This document shows positions 1-8,661 of a DNA stretch of 64,000 bases, piece after piece. The stretch spans positions 113,334-177,333 of the forward strand of contig RAYR01000013.1 of assembly GCA_003612405.1 (NCBI GenBank), in the 5' to 3' direction. The notes under the pieces are model-generated. The model saw only the letters and a program-made list of their open reading frames with translations. It ran no database searches and had not been told where the DNA came from. Origin of the DNA: a bacterium 0.1xD8-71. Lineage in GTDB: Bacteria > Bacillota > Clostridia > Lachnospirales > Lachnospiraceae. The position numbers were made by a program, and so were the translations under genes. The first letter of the stretch is position 1; each line of letters opens with the position of its first letter.

Positions 1-2616
1 AAGATACCGGTTGCGGGCATTGCTGTAAAGAATTGTCTCTCCATAATCCGCCGTGTATGCCTCAATGGCTTCCTCCACCATCTGCTGCGCCGCCTCTTTC
101 GGGAAATCAAACCAGGTATACCCCTTCTTTACAAGCCTTTCCGCAAAGATTTCCAGGACACCGTGAAATACGTTGCCCATATCCACCGCTTCAAAACTGT
201 AATCTCCCCGCTCACGAAGAGCCAGGCCATATTGCATAAAATGTGCATAGGCACAGGCTGCATACTTTTCCAGACGGCTGACGCTGTTATGCAGAACGGC
301 ACCGTAAAGCGCCCTTGTCACCATGGCAGACAGCGGCGTATCCTGATACTGGTAGAAGGCTGTCTCCAGAAGACTGTCCACTTCATCCTTATAATCGGGA
401 TCTGCATGATAGGTATGATAAAAAGTATATAATTGTTTCTGCGCTCTCTCCGCAAGCCGGCCCGCCGCATACTCCCGCAGCATATCCGCCATCAGACGGA
501 TGCCGTCCGGCACGTTTACAAGCTGCGCGGCAGCTGGATAAATCTCCGGCTTCTCCACACAAAGCCTTGGAAAAAGCTTGCGCATAAGGTCCACCAGATA
601 GGCCGGCCTTAAGCTTTTCCCGTCCGCCCCCACTCTGGCATAAGAAAGGTACAGATCCCTGGAAGGTTTGGTCATATTCAGATACAGATAAAGCCGCTGA
701 ATATACATCTGCTGTCTGGGCGTAGGGGCCAGCTCAAAGGATGCTTCCCGGATAAACTCCCGGTCAATATCCGATATGATGCCGCCGCTGCCCGTCCCTT
801 TGGGAATGTTGCCGTCATTAATCCCCAGAAAGAAAAGTACTTTCACCTGTTTTAACCTGGTACGCTCAATATCGCCCACCAGAATCCGATCTACATTCTG
901 GGGAATCGTCCCCACGCTGATCTCTCCCAGGCCCACATCCAGAATATCCGCAAATTCTTTTAACGTCATCTCCTCGTCTGACAACAGCCCTTCCATCTGA
1001 TCCAAAAGGTCTATTACCAGAGGATAAATCTGCCCATACTCTTTCGCTCTGGCCAGATCCCCTGACTGTTTGAAATCCCGCTCTAAGTCCGCCAGCTTCT
1101 GCTGCGCCTGGTTGGCTGTCAGGAACGCGTAAAGCGCCCGCACATGCTCGCCGGTCTTGTGATGAGGTACAAGCAAAGGCTCCATCTGCTCCATCAGACG
1201 GGACCGCATGGCGTTATAGGCCTCCAACTGCAAAAGCGCCGCTTCCTCCCCTTCCGGATTCTCTTCTTTATAGATGAACATAGTCTCCCAGCGCTTCCGC
1301 CCCCTGATGCCGAAACGCCGCACATAGTTTTCCAGTCTGTCCACCTCTTCCCGCCCAAACCCGGTCAGTCCGGTGCGCAGATAATGAAAAACCGCCTCAA
1401 AACTAAAGTCCTGTAACACAATCTGTAACGCACTCCTGAGATATGCCGCAAAAGGATTGCCCAGAATACCTCTGGTCTGATCCAGATAGATAGGAATTCC
1501 AAACTTCATGAATTCCTCTGCCGCGTCCCGTCCGTAAACCTCCATGTTACCGGTCACCACCGCAATATCCCGATAACACAGGATCTCACCCTGCCTGTCT
1601 GCCTCCTGCATGAGTCTGCGGATGGCAATACAGGTCTGATGCAGTTCTTCCCGGGGTGTGGAAGCTTCCAGAAGATGAATATGCTCTGCTTCCTTTTCAT
1701 AAGGCGCCGCCGGATAGCGGAACAGGTTGTGCTCCAGATGCGCAAGTTCCGGATTGCCTGTAAACCGGGGAAGCTGTCCGCCAAATCTTTCTTTACACCA
1801 GACTGCTTTCTCTTCCGTTACCTCCACTTCTTCCATCAGTCTGCGCAGATCCGCCACCGTCTTCTGCGTCAGATAAAACAGCTTCTGTTCGCCCTCCAGA
1901 CGGTATGGATTCTCCCGTTCATCTATCGTAAGTGATATAATAACTCTCTTGGTCAATCTCAGCAGTTCCTGAATAACCCGGTTCTGAATCGGTGTAAAGC
2001 CGGTAAAACCGTCGAAAGCAATCACGCTCTGCCGGATAATATCCGATTTCGGCAAAGCCTCCCGCAATCTGTCTAGCGTCTCCTCCGTGGTAATAAACCG
2101 GGTGCGGATATACTCCTGGAACGCCTGATACAAAATACCAAGATCCTGCAATTTATAATAAAGAGCCCCCCGGCTTTTGGCACAGTCCGTCAGCTCTTCC
2201 AACTCCCGGATGCCGATACCGTACTGCATAAACTCCGAGATGGCTGACTTCACCTCATGAATATAGCCGATCTTGTGCAGATGACTGCCCATCACCGTAA
2301 GCCGGTCCTTCTCCTTCTGGGAAACCTTGCGAAGCACCAGACTCTTACCGGTATCATCCAGTACCGGCATCTGTACAGCTCCCACCTCCTCCAGAATCCG
2401 GTGTGTCAATCTGCCGAAACTCAGCACATCGATATTCATAATGGCATGGTTGGGATGTTCCACCACCAGATCCATCTGCGTCTGCATGGTAAACTGATCC
2501 GGCACGATCAGAAGATAATTAATCTCCGGATGTTCCAGGGAGGCATCTATGATATCCCTATGCAGTTGTTTGCTCTTGCCGGCGCCGGATGCGCCAAAGT
2601 AGAATTGTAGTGCCAC
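1..2616 (-). CDS. addB: ATP-dependent helicase/nuclease subunit B (partial, 5' part)
   Basis: The frame is open for 872 codons from a GTG at 2616 and runs off the left edge, so the C-terminus is missing. An AAGGA lies upstream of the GTG. The N-terminus carries a Walker A motif (GASGAGKS, about residues 8-15), as expected for AddB. The later sequence has the UvrD-like helicase remnants and the beginning of the C-terminal nuclease region: a cysteine in a KYAACAYAHF context, the usual first ligand of the AddB iron-sulfur cluster, followed by GNVFHGVLEIF. AddB works with AddA to process double-strand ends and recognise Chi. The partner addA should follow beyond the window. The minus-strand terminator at 2712-2742 separates it from the met operon. 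Small plus-strand ORFs here are shadows. Confidence 0.93.
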   Translation of the reverse strand, partial: MALQFYFGASGAGKSKQLHRDIIDASLEHPEINYLLIVPDQFTMQTQMDLVVEHPNHAIMNIDVLSFGRLTHRILEEVGAVQMPVLDDTGKSLVLRKVSQKEKDRLTVMGSHLHKIGYIHEVKSAISEFMQYGIGIRELEELTDCAKSRGALYYKLQDLGILYQAFQEYIRTRFITTEETLDRLREALPKSDIIRQSVIAFDGFTGFTPIQNRVIQELLRLTKRVIISLTIDERENPYRLEGEQKLFYLTQKTVADLRRLMEEVEVTEEKAVWCKERFGGQLPRFTGNPELAHLEHNLFRYPAAPYEKEAEHIHLLEASTPREELHQTCIAIRRLMQEADRQGEILCYRDIAVVTGNMEVYGRDAAEEFMKFGIPIYLDQTRGILGNPFAAYLRSALQIVLQDFSFEAVFHYLRTGLTGFGREEVDRLENYVRRFGIRGRKRWETMFIYKEENPEGEEAALLQLEAYNAMRSRLMEQMEPLLVPHHKTGEHVRALYAFLTANQAQQKLADLERDFKQSGDLARAKEYGQIYPLVIDLLDQMEGLLSDEEMTLKEFADILDVGLGEISVGTIPQNVDRILVGDIERTRLKQVKVLFFLGINDGNIPKGTGSGGIISDIDREFIREASFELAPTPRQQMYIQRLYLYLNMTKPSRDLYLSYARVGADGKSLRPAYLVDLMRKLFPRLCVEKPEIYPAAAQLVNVPDGIRLMADMLREYAAGRLAERAQKQLYTFYHTYHADPDYKDEVDSLLETAFYQYQDTPLSAMVTRALYGAVLHNSVSRLEKYAACAYAHFMQYGLALRERGDYSFEAVDMGNVFHGVLEIFAERLVKKGYTWFDFPKEAAQQMVEEAIEAYTADYGETILYSNARNRYL

Positions 2617-2711
2617 GAGGAATTGTCCTTTCTGTTTGTTCTGTTAAAAGTATATCATATAAAACGGCTTATTTACATTCATTAACATAGTCTATTCTAT
2701 AATATATATCC

Positions 2712-2742
2712 AAAAAAGGCGCCTCCCACCCGGGAAGCACCT
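2712..2742 (-). terminator. Rho-independent terminator after metQ
   Basis: On the minus strand an 11-bp stem with two G-U pairs (arms 2732-2742 and 2717-2727) and a four-base loop is followed by a run of six T. It lies 46 bases past the metQ stop, so it should end the metNIQ transcript before addB. Confidence 0.85.
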
Positions 2743-2787
2743 CTTACTTTCCTAACCGTCCTAAACTCTTGTTCTGAGTTCTCACAA

Positions 2788-3600
2788 TCAGTCAAACGGA
2801 ATCACACCGCCATCATATGTATTGTTGATATACTCCTTAACCGCATCCGACTTCAAAGCATCTACCAACGCCTTGATTCCTTCCTTGCTCTCATTGCCCT
2901 CTTTGACTGCAATCACATTCACATAGGTCTTCGCCGCCTCGGAATCAGACTGCTCAAAAGCAACCGCATCCTTGGATACCGAAAAACCTGCCTCCATCGC
3001 ATAGTTGCCGTTTAAGACCACAAAGGCCGACTCATCCTTAACCCTGGGCACCTGAGCCGCCTCAAGCTCCTGAATCTCCACATTGTAGGGATTCTCCACG
3101 ATATCACGCACAGTAGCCTCCAGGCCCACGCCGTCTTTCAGTTTCAGGATACCATTGTCCTGTAACAGAAGAAGGGCTCTTGCCTCATTGGTGGTATCGT
3201 TGGGAACCGAGATTACATCTCCCTCTGTCAGCGTACTCAGATCACTCTTCGTACCAGGATAAATCCCGAAGGGCTCATAATGGATACCGCCCGCATTGAC
3301 AAGATGGGTTCCATGCTCTTCATTGAAAGATTCCAGATAGGGAATGTGCTGGAAGTAGTTGGCGTCATACTCGCCGCTCTCCACCACCTGATTGGGCTGT
3401 ACATAATCGCTGAATACTGTCACTTCCAGAGTATAACCCTGCTCTTCCAGAATGGGTTTTACCTGCTCTAAAATCTCCGCATGCGGTGTGGCAGAAGCCG
3501 CCACCGTAATGGTGCTGTCATCTTTGGCAGACCCGCAGCCCGTAAGCGCTGCAAGCGTCAAGGCCGCAGCGGCCACACTGACAATCAATTTCTTTTTCAT
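2788..3600 (-). CDS. metQ: Methionine ABC transporter substrate-binding lipoprotein MetQ
   Basis: A 270-residue NlpA/MetQ-family protein. It has a lysine-rich n-region, a hydrophobic stretch and a lipobox (LTGC, lipid-linked Cys at about residue 22), followed by the mature domain that begins TITVAASATPHAEIL, typical of this family. It should be anchored outside the membrane and deliver methionine to MetI/MetN. It is the last gene of the minus-strand metN-metI-metQ operon. A 170-base gap to metI contains a small hairpin (ATTCCC/GGGAAT, about 3653-3665), which may mark processing or separate expression of the binding protein. Ligand choice among methionine and its derivatives cannot be read from sequence. 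Confidence 0.93.
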   Translation of the reverse strand: MKKKLIVSVAAAALTLAALTGCGSAKDDSTITVAASATPHAEILEQVKPILEEQGYTLEVTVFSDYVQPNQVVESGEYDANYFQHIPYLESFNEEHGTHLVNAGGIHYEPFGIYPGTKSDLSTLTEGDVISVPNDTTNEARALLLLQDNGILKLKDGVGLEATVRDIVENPYNVEIQELEAAQVPRVKDESAFVVLNGNYAMEAGFSVSKDAVAFEQSDSEAAKTYVNVIAVKEGNESKEGIKALVDALKSDAVKEYINNTYDGGVIPFD

Positions 3601-3770
3601 AATCCTCTCCTCCTTGTTAACACACTCGTCTTTTCTATATATATAAAGATTCCCTTCCGGGAATTTCTATGTATATCACTTTACTAATTTGTCATAATCA
3701 TAAGGCAGCGTAACATATTCCTCCGAAAACCTCTGCATATACCGCCTGATTCCGCCAGTCATATCCCTGT

Positions 3771-4433
3771 CTATCTCTTACGCCTGTCTACTTTCACGGA
3801 AAGCCGCATCCCAAGCGTCTGGAATATCTGCACCAGAAGTACCAACAGTACTACCGATACGACCATGATAAGGGTTTCATAACGATAATATCCGTAACGC
3901 ATGGCAATATCACCCAGACCGCCGCCGCCGACCACGCCGGCCATGGCGGAATATCCCAGTATCGTGCCGATAGCGATAGTCACACCCACCAGAATCGAAG
4001 TCCTGGCCTCCACCAGAAGCACCTTCCAGATAATCGTAAACATACCGGCGCCCATACTCTGCGCCGCCTCAATCACACCATGATCCACCTCGTTTAAAGA
4101 GGATTCAATCATACGCCCGATAAAAGGCGCCGCCGCAATGGTAAGCGGCACGATGGTAGCTACAGATCCTGTGGTCTTACCAACAATCGCCCTGGTGAGC
4201 GGCATCACCAGAATCAGAAGAATCAAAAACGGAATACTTCTGGCAATATTCACGATCACATCAAGCACTTTATACACCACCGCATTGGGTTTGATTCCCG
4301 TCTTATCCGTCACGGCAAGGGTAATGCCTATGGGAAGCCCGAACAGATACCCGAACAAAGTTGACGAAAGTGTCATAAGTAAGGTATCCCTGACGCCTTC
4401 CAGCATCATCATCGTCAGATCACTCGTCCACAT
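3771..4433 (-). CDS. metI: Methionine ABC transporter permease MetI
   Basis: A 220-residue inner-membrane permease of the MetI family with about five hydrophobic segments. The conserved EAA loop that contacts the ATPase is seen as EAAQSMGAGMFTIIWKVLL at about residues 122-140. The start overlaps the end of metN by 14 bases, implying translational coupling. Together with MetN and MetQ it forms a complete methionine importer. Confidence 0.93.
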   Translation of the reverse strand: MWTSDLTMMMLEGVRDTLLMTLSSTLFGYLFGLPIGITLAVTDKTGIKPNAVVYKVLDVIVNIARSIPFLILLILVMPLTRAIVGKTTGSVATIVPLTIAAAPFIGRMIESSLNEVDHGVIEAAQSMGAGMFTIIWKVLLVEARTSILVGVTIAIGTILGYSAMAGVVGGGGLGDIAMRYGYYRYETLIMVVSVVLLVLLVQIFQTLGMRLSVKVDRRKR

Positions 4434-5460
4434 AGCCGTTCACCTCCTCCACCGCAAGCCCTCTTTCCATCAGATATGCTTTCATATCTTCCTGCATATC
4501 CTTATCATCGGGAAGACTTAAGATCATCTCTCCCCGGGCAATTCCTTCCACATTCTTGGTGTCGGCTTTCAGGATATTGATGGGCTGTCCGAATTTTAAA
4601 ACCATATTGGCGATGACCGGCTCAAAGGAAGAGTTCACGGAAAAGACAATACGGATACAGCACTTTCCTTTCATCAGTTCCTTCTGATGTCCCTCCAGGG
4701 TGCGTCTTTCTGTTCCGCTGCCCTTAAGAATCAGTTCCTTTGCCTCCGCAGTCCTGGGATGGGAAAAGATATCAAACACCCGGCCCTGTTCCACCAGATG
4801 TCCTTCCCCGATAATCGCCACATGGGAACAGATTTCCCTCACCACCGACATCTCATGGGTAATAATCACAATGGTAATACCATACTGCTGGTTAATTTCT
4901 TTTAACAACTGCAAAATCGACTGCGTGGTCCGCGGATCCAGGGCACTCGTAGCCTCGTCACACAACAGAATCTTAGGATTCGCAGCAAGGGCTCTGGCTA
5001 TCGCCACTCTCTGTTTCTGACCGCCGGAGAGCTGCGCAGGATAAGCCTTTGCCTTCTCCGTCAGACCCACTATCTCCAGAAGTTCCACTGCCCGCTTTCT
5101 GGCATCTTTCTTCTTCATACCGCCAATCAATAATGGAAAACAGATATTATCAACGACATTCTTCTGCATCAGCAGATTAAAATGCTGAAAGATCATGGCA
5201 ATTTCCCGGCGTTTTTCCCGAAGTCCCGCCTCAGACAACATGCCAAGATCACTGCCCTCAATCTCCACCGTACCGGATGTGGGTCTCTCCAGAAAATTCA
5301 GACAACGCACCAGGGTGCTCTTGCCCGCTCCCGACATACCGATAATTCCGTAAATATCACCAGCCTGAATGGACAGACTGATATCGTGCAGTGCTTCCAC
5401 CTTGGCTTCACTGGTCACAAACGTCTTACATAAATTGCGCACTTCTATCATTGCCGCCAT
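4420..5460 (-). CDS. metN: Methionine ABC transporter ATP-binding protein MetN
   Basis: The product is 346 residues if started at the ATG at 5460, which has AAAGGA ten bases upstream. The open frame extends further upstream into a repeated leader sequence, so a longer start is unlikely. It shows Walker A (GMSGAGKST), the ABC signature (LSGGQKQRVAIARAL), Walker B (ILLCDEATSALDP) and an H-loop (THEMSVV). The C-terminal ~80 residues form the NIL regulatory domain typical of MetN, which binds methionine and causes trans-inhibition. It is the first gene of metNIQ, transcribed from the promoter at 5644-5672. No SAM riboswitch signature is visible in the leader. Confidence 0.93.
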   Translation of the reverse strand: MAAMIEVRNLCKTFVTSEAKVEALHDISLSIQAGDIYGIIGMSGAGKSTLVRCLNFLERPTSGTVEIEGSDLGMLSEAGLREKRREIAMIFQHFNLLMQKNVVDNICFPLLIGGMKKKDARKRAVELLEIVGLTEKAKAYPAQLSGGQKQRVAIARALAANPKILLCDEATSALDPRTTQSILQLLKEINQQYGITIVIITHEMSVVREICSHVAIIGEGHLVEQGRVFDIFSHPRTAEAKELILKGSGTERRTLEGHQKELMKGKCCIRIVFSVNSSFEPVIANMVLKFGQPINILKADTKNVEGIARGEMILSLPDDKDMQEDMKAYLMERGLAVEEVNGYVDE

Positions 5461-5483
5461 GTTTGACTTATCCTTTCGTATCC

Positions 5484-5634
5484 GCTTCGCAGCCACTTGT
5501 TTTTCCTTTGCGGCCTTTCAGATTCGCAAGCCCGCGCTGACGCGCTCTCCTGTCCGATTGCATCGGACGCTTGCTCATTATCGCCGCAGAAAAACAAATG
5601 TCTGCTTCGCAGCCGCTTGTTTTTCCTTTGCGGC
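5484..5634 (-). promoter_or_regulatory. Repeat-bearing, foldable metN leader
   Basis: Two direct copies of a 31-base sequence with one mismatch lie at 5484-5514 and 5604-5634. A segment at 5583-5600 is an imperfect inverted copy that could pair with either of them. Between them, 5526-5574 can fold as a small junction: outer arms GCAAG/CTTGC, an inner hairpin GTCCGAT-TGC-ATCGGAC (5552-5568) and a short GCG/CGC hairpin. The second direct copy lies just upstream of the metN ribosome site. A short in-frame ORF (ATG at 5577, 36 codons, basic, ending at 5467) also spans this region. This could be a cis-acting RNA, a leader-peptide system or simply a dispersed repeat. It matches no riboswitch I know. 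Confidence 0.5.
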
Positions 5635-5643
5635 TTCTATATC

Positions 5644-5672
5644 AATTTAGTATGAATACCCCGAATTGTCAA
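5644..5672 (-). promoter_or_regulatory. Sigma-A promoter for metNIQ
   Basis: On the minus strand TTGACA (5672-5667) is separated by exactly 17 bases from TAAATT (5649-5644). It directs transcription through the leader into metN. Confidence 0.75.
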
Positions 5673-5727
5673 GGTTTGCACTGGATATTGTGCAAAGGAA
5701 CGGGGATTTTACCCTCACTTCTTTGAT

Positions 5728-6732
5728 TCAATGCCAGTACTGCCTGATATATTCCTGCGCTGCTCCCGGCGATATCTGCATCTTCTCCACCAACCGTTCC
5801 TGTGTCTCCTCTCTGGTGCTATGATACTCTATGCTCGTCTCAATCAGGGCTCTTATCCCTTGTTCTATCCCTTGTTCTATCCCTTGTTCTATCCCTTGTT
5901 CTATCCCCTGATTCAATCCCTCCATACGTCCCCGTTGTATCAGCTGCGCTATGGCATTACACATATTTACTTTTCCTCCCTCCATGCTGGATTCCTTTGT
6001 TTTTAAAAGTTCCACAGTTTTAATATGCTCTGCTATCACATCGTAGGTTTCCTCATCCAATTCCTGATAAGCCGGGTCATTGGTCATCAATTGATACAGT
6101 TTATCCGGATCATCTGCACAACGGATACAGTCAAAAACCTGCTTTAAATCCGTCTGAAACACATCCGTCTTATCAAATTTCCGTACCTCACAAACATAGA
6201 TTCTGTAATCATTGACCTTATCCCGCAAGTCCCTGGGAATATCTGTAAAATCCAGGATACTGTGCAGATTTGCGGCCCCGTCCCAATCCTCTCCATAGTA
6301 CAGCACCAATGTGACACATGGATGCAATCTACTATCCTTGGTAAAGCCCGACAAAAACTCCGCTGAAGTAATATCCTTACGCCGCCTGACCTGTCTGCCG
6401 ACCACAGCCGCCTGTCTCTCGTACTCCGACGCATCGTAGGACATACACCGAAGCGGCATCAGATAATGCACTTCCTCCTGATTCTCAATGCCGATCACCA
6501 TAAAGTTAACACCAAATGCCGCTTTCCGGATCACATCCCGATATTGCGGTCTTCGCCTTGGAACCCATCGTCCTCGTCTGGTTGATGCTTGTAGGTGTCC
6601 TGTTTGTGAATCCATCTCCGTCAGATCTGATGGCCGCAGAATCTTCTTGCCGCCACACACAACACCATTAATGAGATCCGCAAATCTCTCTGGTGCATGA
6701 AGATATTCCTTCTCCTGCAAGTCTTTTTCCAT
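5728..6732 (-). CDS. Rpn-family PD-(D/E)XK nuclease / putative transposase
   Basis: A 334-residue protein with a good ribosome site (GGAGG). Residues ~15-250 resemble the Rpn (recombination-promoting nuclease, YhgA-like) family. The DVIRKAAFG segment and the IGIENQEEVHYLMPLR segment hold the expected catalytic Asp and the E-x-Q of the PD-(D/E)XK fold. Near the C-terminus there are four perfect GIEQ repeats, after a degenerate one (GLNQ), linking to a short helical tail. Such proteins are common in multicopy in Lachnospiraceae and Bacteroides. They are thought to cut DNA and stimulate RecA-independent recombination. No inverted repeats were seen around the gene, so it is not annotated as an insertion sequence. 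Confidence 0.8.
   Translation of the reverse strand: MEKDLQEKEYLHAPERFADLINGVVCGGKKILRPSDLTEMDSQTGHLQASTRRGRWVPRRRPQYRDVIRKAAFGVNFMVIGIENQEEVHYLMPLRCMSYDASEYERQAAVVGRQVRRRKDITSAEFLSGFTKDSRLHPCVTLVLYYGEDWDGAANLHSILDFTDIPRDLRDKVNDYRIYVCEVRKFDKTDVFQTDLKQVFDCIRCADDPDKLYQLMTNDPAYQELDEETYDVIAEHIKTVELLKTKESSMEGGKVNMCNAIAQLIQRGRMEGLNQGIEQGIEQGIEQGIEQGIRALIETSIEYHSTREETQERLVEKMQISPGAAQEYIRQYWH
5857..5904 (-). repeat. Four tandem 12-bp units inside the Rpn gene
   Basis: The 12-base unit CCCTTGTTCTAT (plus strand) occurs four times without mismatch, followed by a degraded fifth copy. Because 12 is a multiple of three, copy changes would add or remove GIEQ units without breaking the frame. This points to linker-length variation, not on/off switching. 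Confidence 0.9.
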
Positions 6733-6907
6733 ATTCTGTTCCTCCTATGCAGGAGGTTTTCAGAAATCTCCTGCTCTTCATAAATTTGTGGATAAAAGCA
6801 TAGATTTCTGAAAATCTAAAAGAAAATCAAGAAGGCTTTCGCCTGAATCGTAGAATATATGCTTTGAAAAAATGATAACATCTTATAGATAATTTAGCAA
6901 GAAAAAA

Positions 6908-7957
6908 TTAGGATAGTTCCCTGCCAACCATCACCTTATTCGTAAAAACACCTTTATCCTGCATCACCTGTAATCCGTCATGCAGCCTGTCAAAAGAAAA
7001 TCTCTGGGTGATTTGTGCCGACGGCCGGATTATACCTGTTCGTATCGCCCTGACAGCCATGTGCCAGTCATCTTCCCTTTCTTTCGTAAAGGAAGAATTC
7101 CATGTACCATATATGGCAACCTGCTGCCGCAGAATCTTCCAGTAAATCTGCTTATCAAATGTAATATCCCCCGCAGGATTGCCAACAAATACCACCTGAC
7201 CGCCTGCCCTGACCAGACTGACGGCATTGTTGATGCTCTCACTTACACCCACACACTCAAAGACCACATCCACACCTGCACCGTCCGTCTGTTCCCTGAT
7301 ATAAGCAACCGGATTCTTCTCATGACAGCTACAGAAGGTACATGTGGTCAATCCCGCCGCTAACTCCTGCTGTTCTTTTCTGGTTCCGACAGCATATATA
7401 TTCTCAATCCCCATAGCGGCAAGCCATTGAAGCACCAACATGCCAATCGTTCCACAGCCATATACTGCCGCAGACCGGACCTCCATCATATCCGCCTGCC
7501 TGACAGCATGCAGGGCAACACATGTGGGTTCTAGCATCGCCGCATCCTCAAAGCTCACTTCCGAAGGCAGTTCGATCAGATTCCAGACCGGAACCGCCAC
7601 ATATTCGGCAAATCCACCGTCCGTTCTGGAACCCAGATAATTATAAGACTTACACATTTCATAGGCCATATCTTGGCACGGCTCACACTCCATACAGGGA
7701 ATCAACGGAAATACTCCTACATTCTTGCCTATAAAACGTTTATTTGCCTCTGTGGCAGCCTGCCGCACGATACCGGCAAATTCATGTCCAGGTATGGTCG
7801 GGAAATGATAAGTTCCGGTCTTAAAAATACGCGGGATATCCGACCCGCATATTCCCGCATTGACCACCTCCACCAGCACTTCATCGTCTCCCAGCTGCGG
7901 TGTGGGCACATCTTTATAAGCCAACTGTCCTATTTCTTCCAAAACATAGGCTTTCAT
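6908..7957 (-). CDS. Zinc-dependent alditol-phosphate dehydrogenase (TarJ-role candidate)
   Basis: A 349-residue medium-chain dehydrogenase. The catalytic zinc ligands are visible as GICGSD and GHEFAG (Cys38, His59, Glu60). The structural-zinc cysteines occur as C-x2-C-x2-C-x7-C around residues 89-102. The Rossmann motif GCGTIGMLVL binds NAD(P). Overall it resembles galactitol-1-phosphate/sorbitol dehydrogenases more than classical TarJ. Its start overlaps the end of the TarI-like gene by ATGA, and a ribulose-5-phosphate epimerase gene lies just upstream. The most likely role is therefore reduction of a pentulose phosphate to an alditol phosphate, which the cytidylyltransferase then activates. 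The exact sugar (ribitol, arabinitol or other) is not readable. Confidence 0.75.
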   Translation of the reverse strand: MKAYVLEEIGQLAYKDVPTPQLGDDEVLVEVVNAGICGSDIPRIFKTGTYHFPTIPGHEFAGIVRQAATEANKRFIGKNVGVFPLIPCMECEPCQDMAYEMCKSYNYLGSRTDGGFAEYVAVPVWNLIELPSEVSFEDAAMLEPTCVALHAVRQADMMEVRSAAVYGCGTIGMLVLQWLAAMGIENIYAVGTRKEQQELAAGLTTCTFCSCHEKNPVAYIREQTDGAGVDVVFECVGVSESINNAVSLVRAGGQVVFVGNPAGDITFDKQIYWKILRQQVAIYGTWNSSFTKEREDDWHMAVRAIRTGIIRPSAQITQRFSFDRLHDGLQVMQDKGVFTNKVMVGRELS

Positions 7958-8646
7958 TCTAATCCCTCCAGCAATGTCTTAAATCGTTCCAGATCTGCCT
8001 GCGTGGTAATCTTAAAATTCCTCTCCTCGCCCGGAATCATGGCAATATCCATCCCCGCCATGATGGCCGGTTCTGTGGAACCATTGATTCTCTCTATCTT
8101 ATCCGGTAACAGGCATCGGTTTGCTTCATAGTATTTCCCTAATACAAATGCTTCCGGCGCCTGCCCCGCATATACCTTTTCCCGCTCCAGAAGGGATGTA
8201 ATCTGGCAGCCATCCCCTAAATATACCGTATCCTTCATCGGAAGAACGGGCAGGCAGCCGTCATGCTCTTTGCAGGCATCAATGCAGGCGGTAAGTAAAG
8301 AAGCGGATACTAACGGCCTGGCCGCATCGTGAACAATCACGATATCCTCCTCTCTTGCATATTGTACAATGTCCTGAAGGCCATGATAAATGGAACCCTG
8401 TCTGTTGGTCCCAGGATTGGAAAATCCTTTGAATTTATCTGAAACCTTCTCCGGCATCTGCTTATGTATGCTCTCCCGCCATTCCACATGGGCAACAATC
8501 TGTATCGCATCGATCTGTGGATGCGTCCCAAACACCTCAAGACAATGCGTAATCACAGTTTTCCCTTGAACAGCAATATACTGTTTCGGAATGTCAGCCC
8601 CCAGTCTGACGCCGCTTCCTCCCGCCAATATTAACGCTATGTTCAT
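7954..8646 (-). CDS. IspD/TarI-family cytidylyltransferase (CDP-alditol synthesis)
   Basis: A 230-residue IspD-like nucleotidyltransferase. The CTP-binding loop is LAGGSGVRLGADIPKQY near the N-terminus, and the middle holds VHDAARPLV. IspD (isoprenoid synthesis) and TarI (CDP-ribitol) share this fold. Two arguments favour a TarI-like role: the four-base overlap with a polyol-phosphate dehydrogenase gene, and a pentulose-phosphate epimerase gene just before it. Together the three would convert a pentose phosphate to CDP-alditol, a donor for phosphodiester-linked alditol units. LicD/TagF-type transferases that could use such a donor lie ~11 kb upstream in the same orientation. Confidence 0.8.
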   Translation of the reverse strand: MNIALILAGGSGVRLGADIPKQYIAVQGKTVITHCLEVFGTHPQIDAIQIVAHVEWRESIHKQMPEKVSDKFKGFSNPGTNRQGSIYHGLQDIVQYAREEDIVIVHDAARPLVSASLLTACIDACKEHDGCLPVLPMKDTVYLGDGCQITSLLEREKVYAGQAPEAFVLGKYYEANRCLLPDKIERINGSTEPAIMAGMDIAMIPGEERNFKITTQADLERFKTLLEGLE

Positions 8647-8661
8647 ACAGGCATGCTCCTT

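Noticed and set aside
1..2616. Several plus-strand ORFs of 70-120 codons
   Set aside because: They lie opposite the addB frame, which is open and conserved; none has a ribosome site or a recognisable domain.
5461..5727. A SAM (S-box) or T-box riboswitch upstream of metN
   Set aside because: I looked for the conserved S-box core and the T-box AGGGTGGNACCGCG and found neither. The structured leader is reported without a class.
5728..6732. An insertion sequence built around the Rpn gene
   Set aside because: No terminal inverted repeats or target duplications were seen around the gene, and the Rpn family is often found without them.
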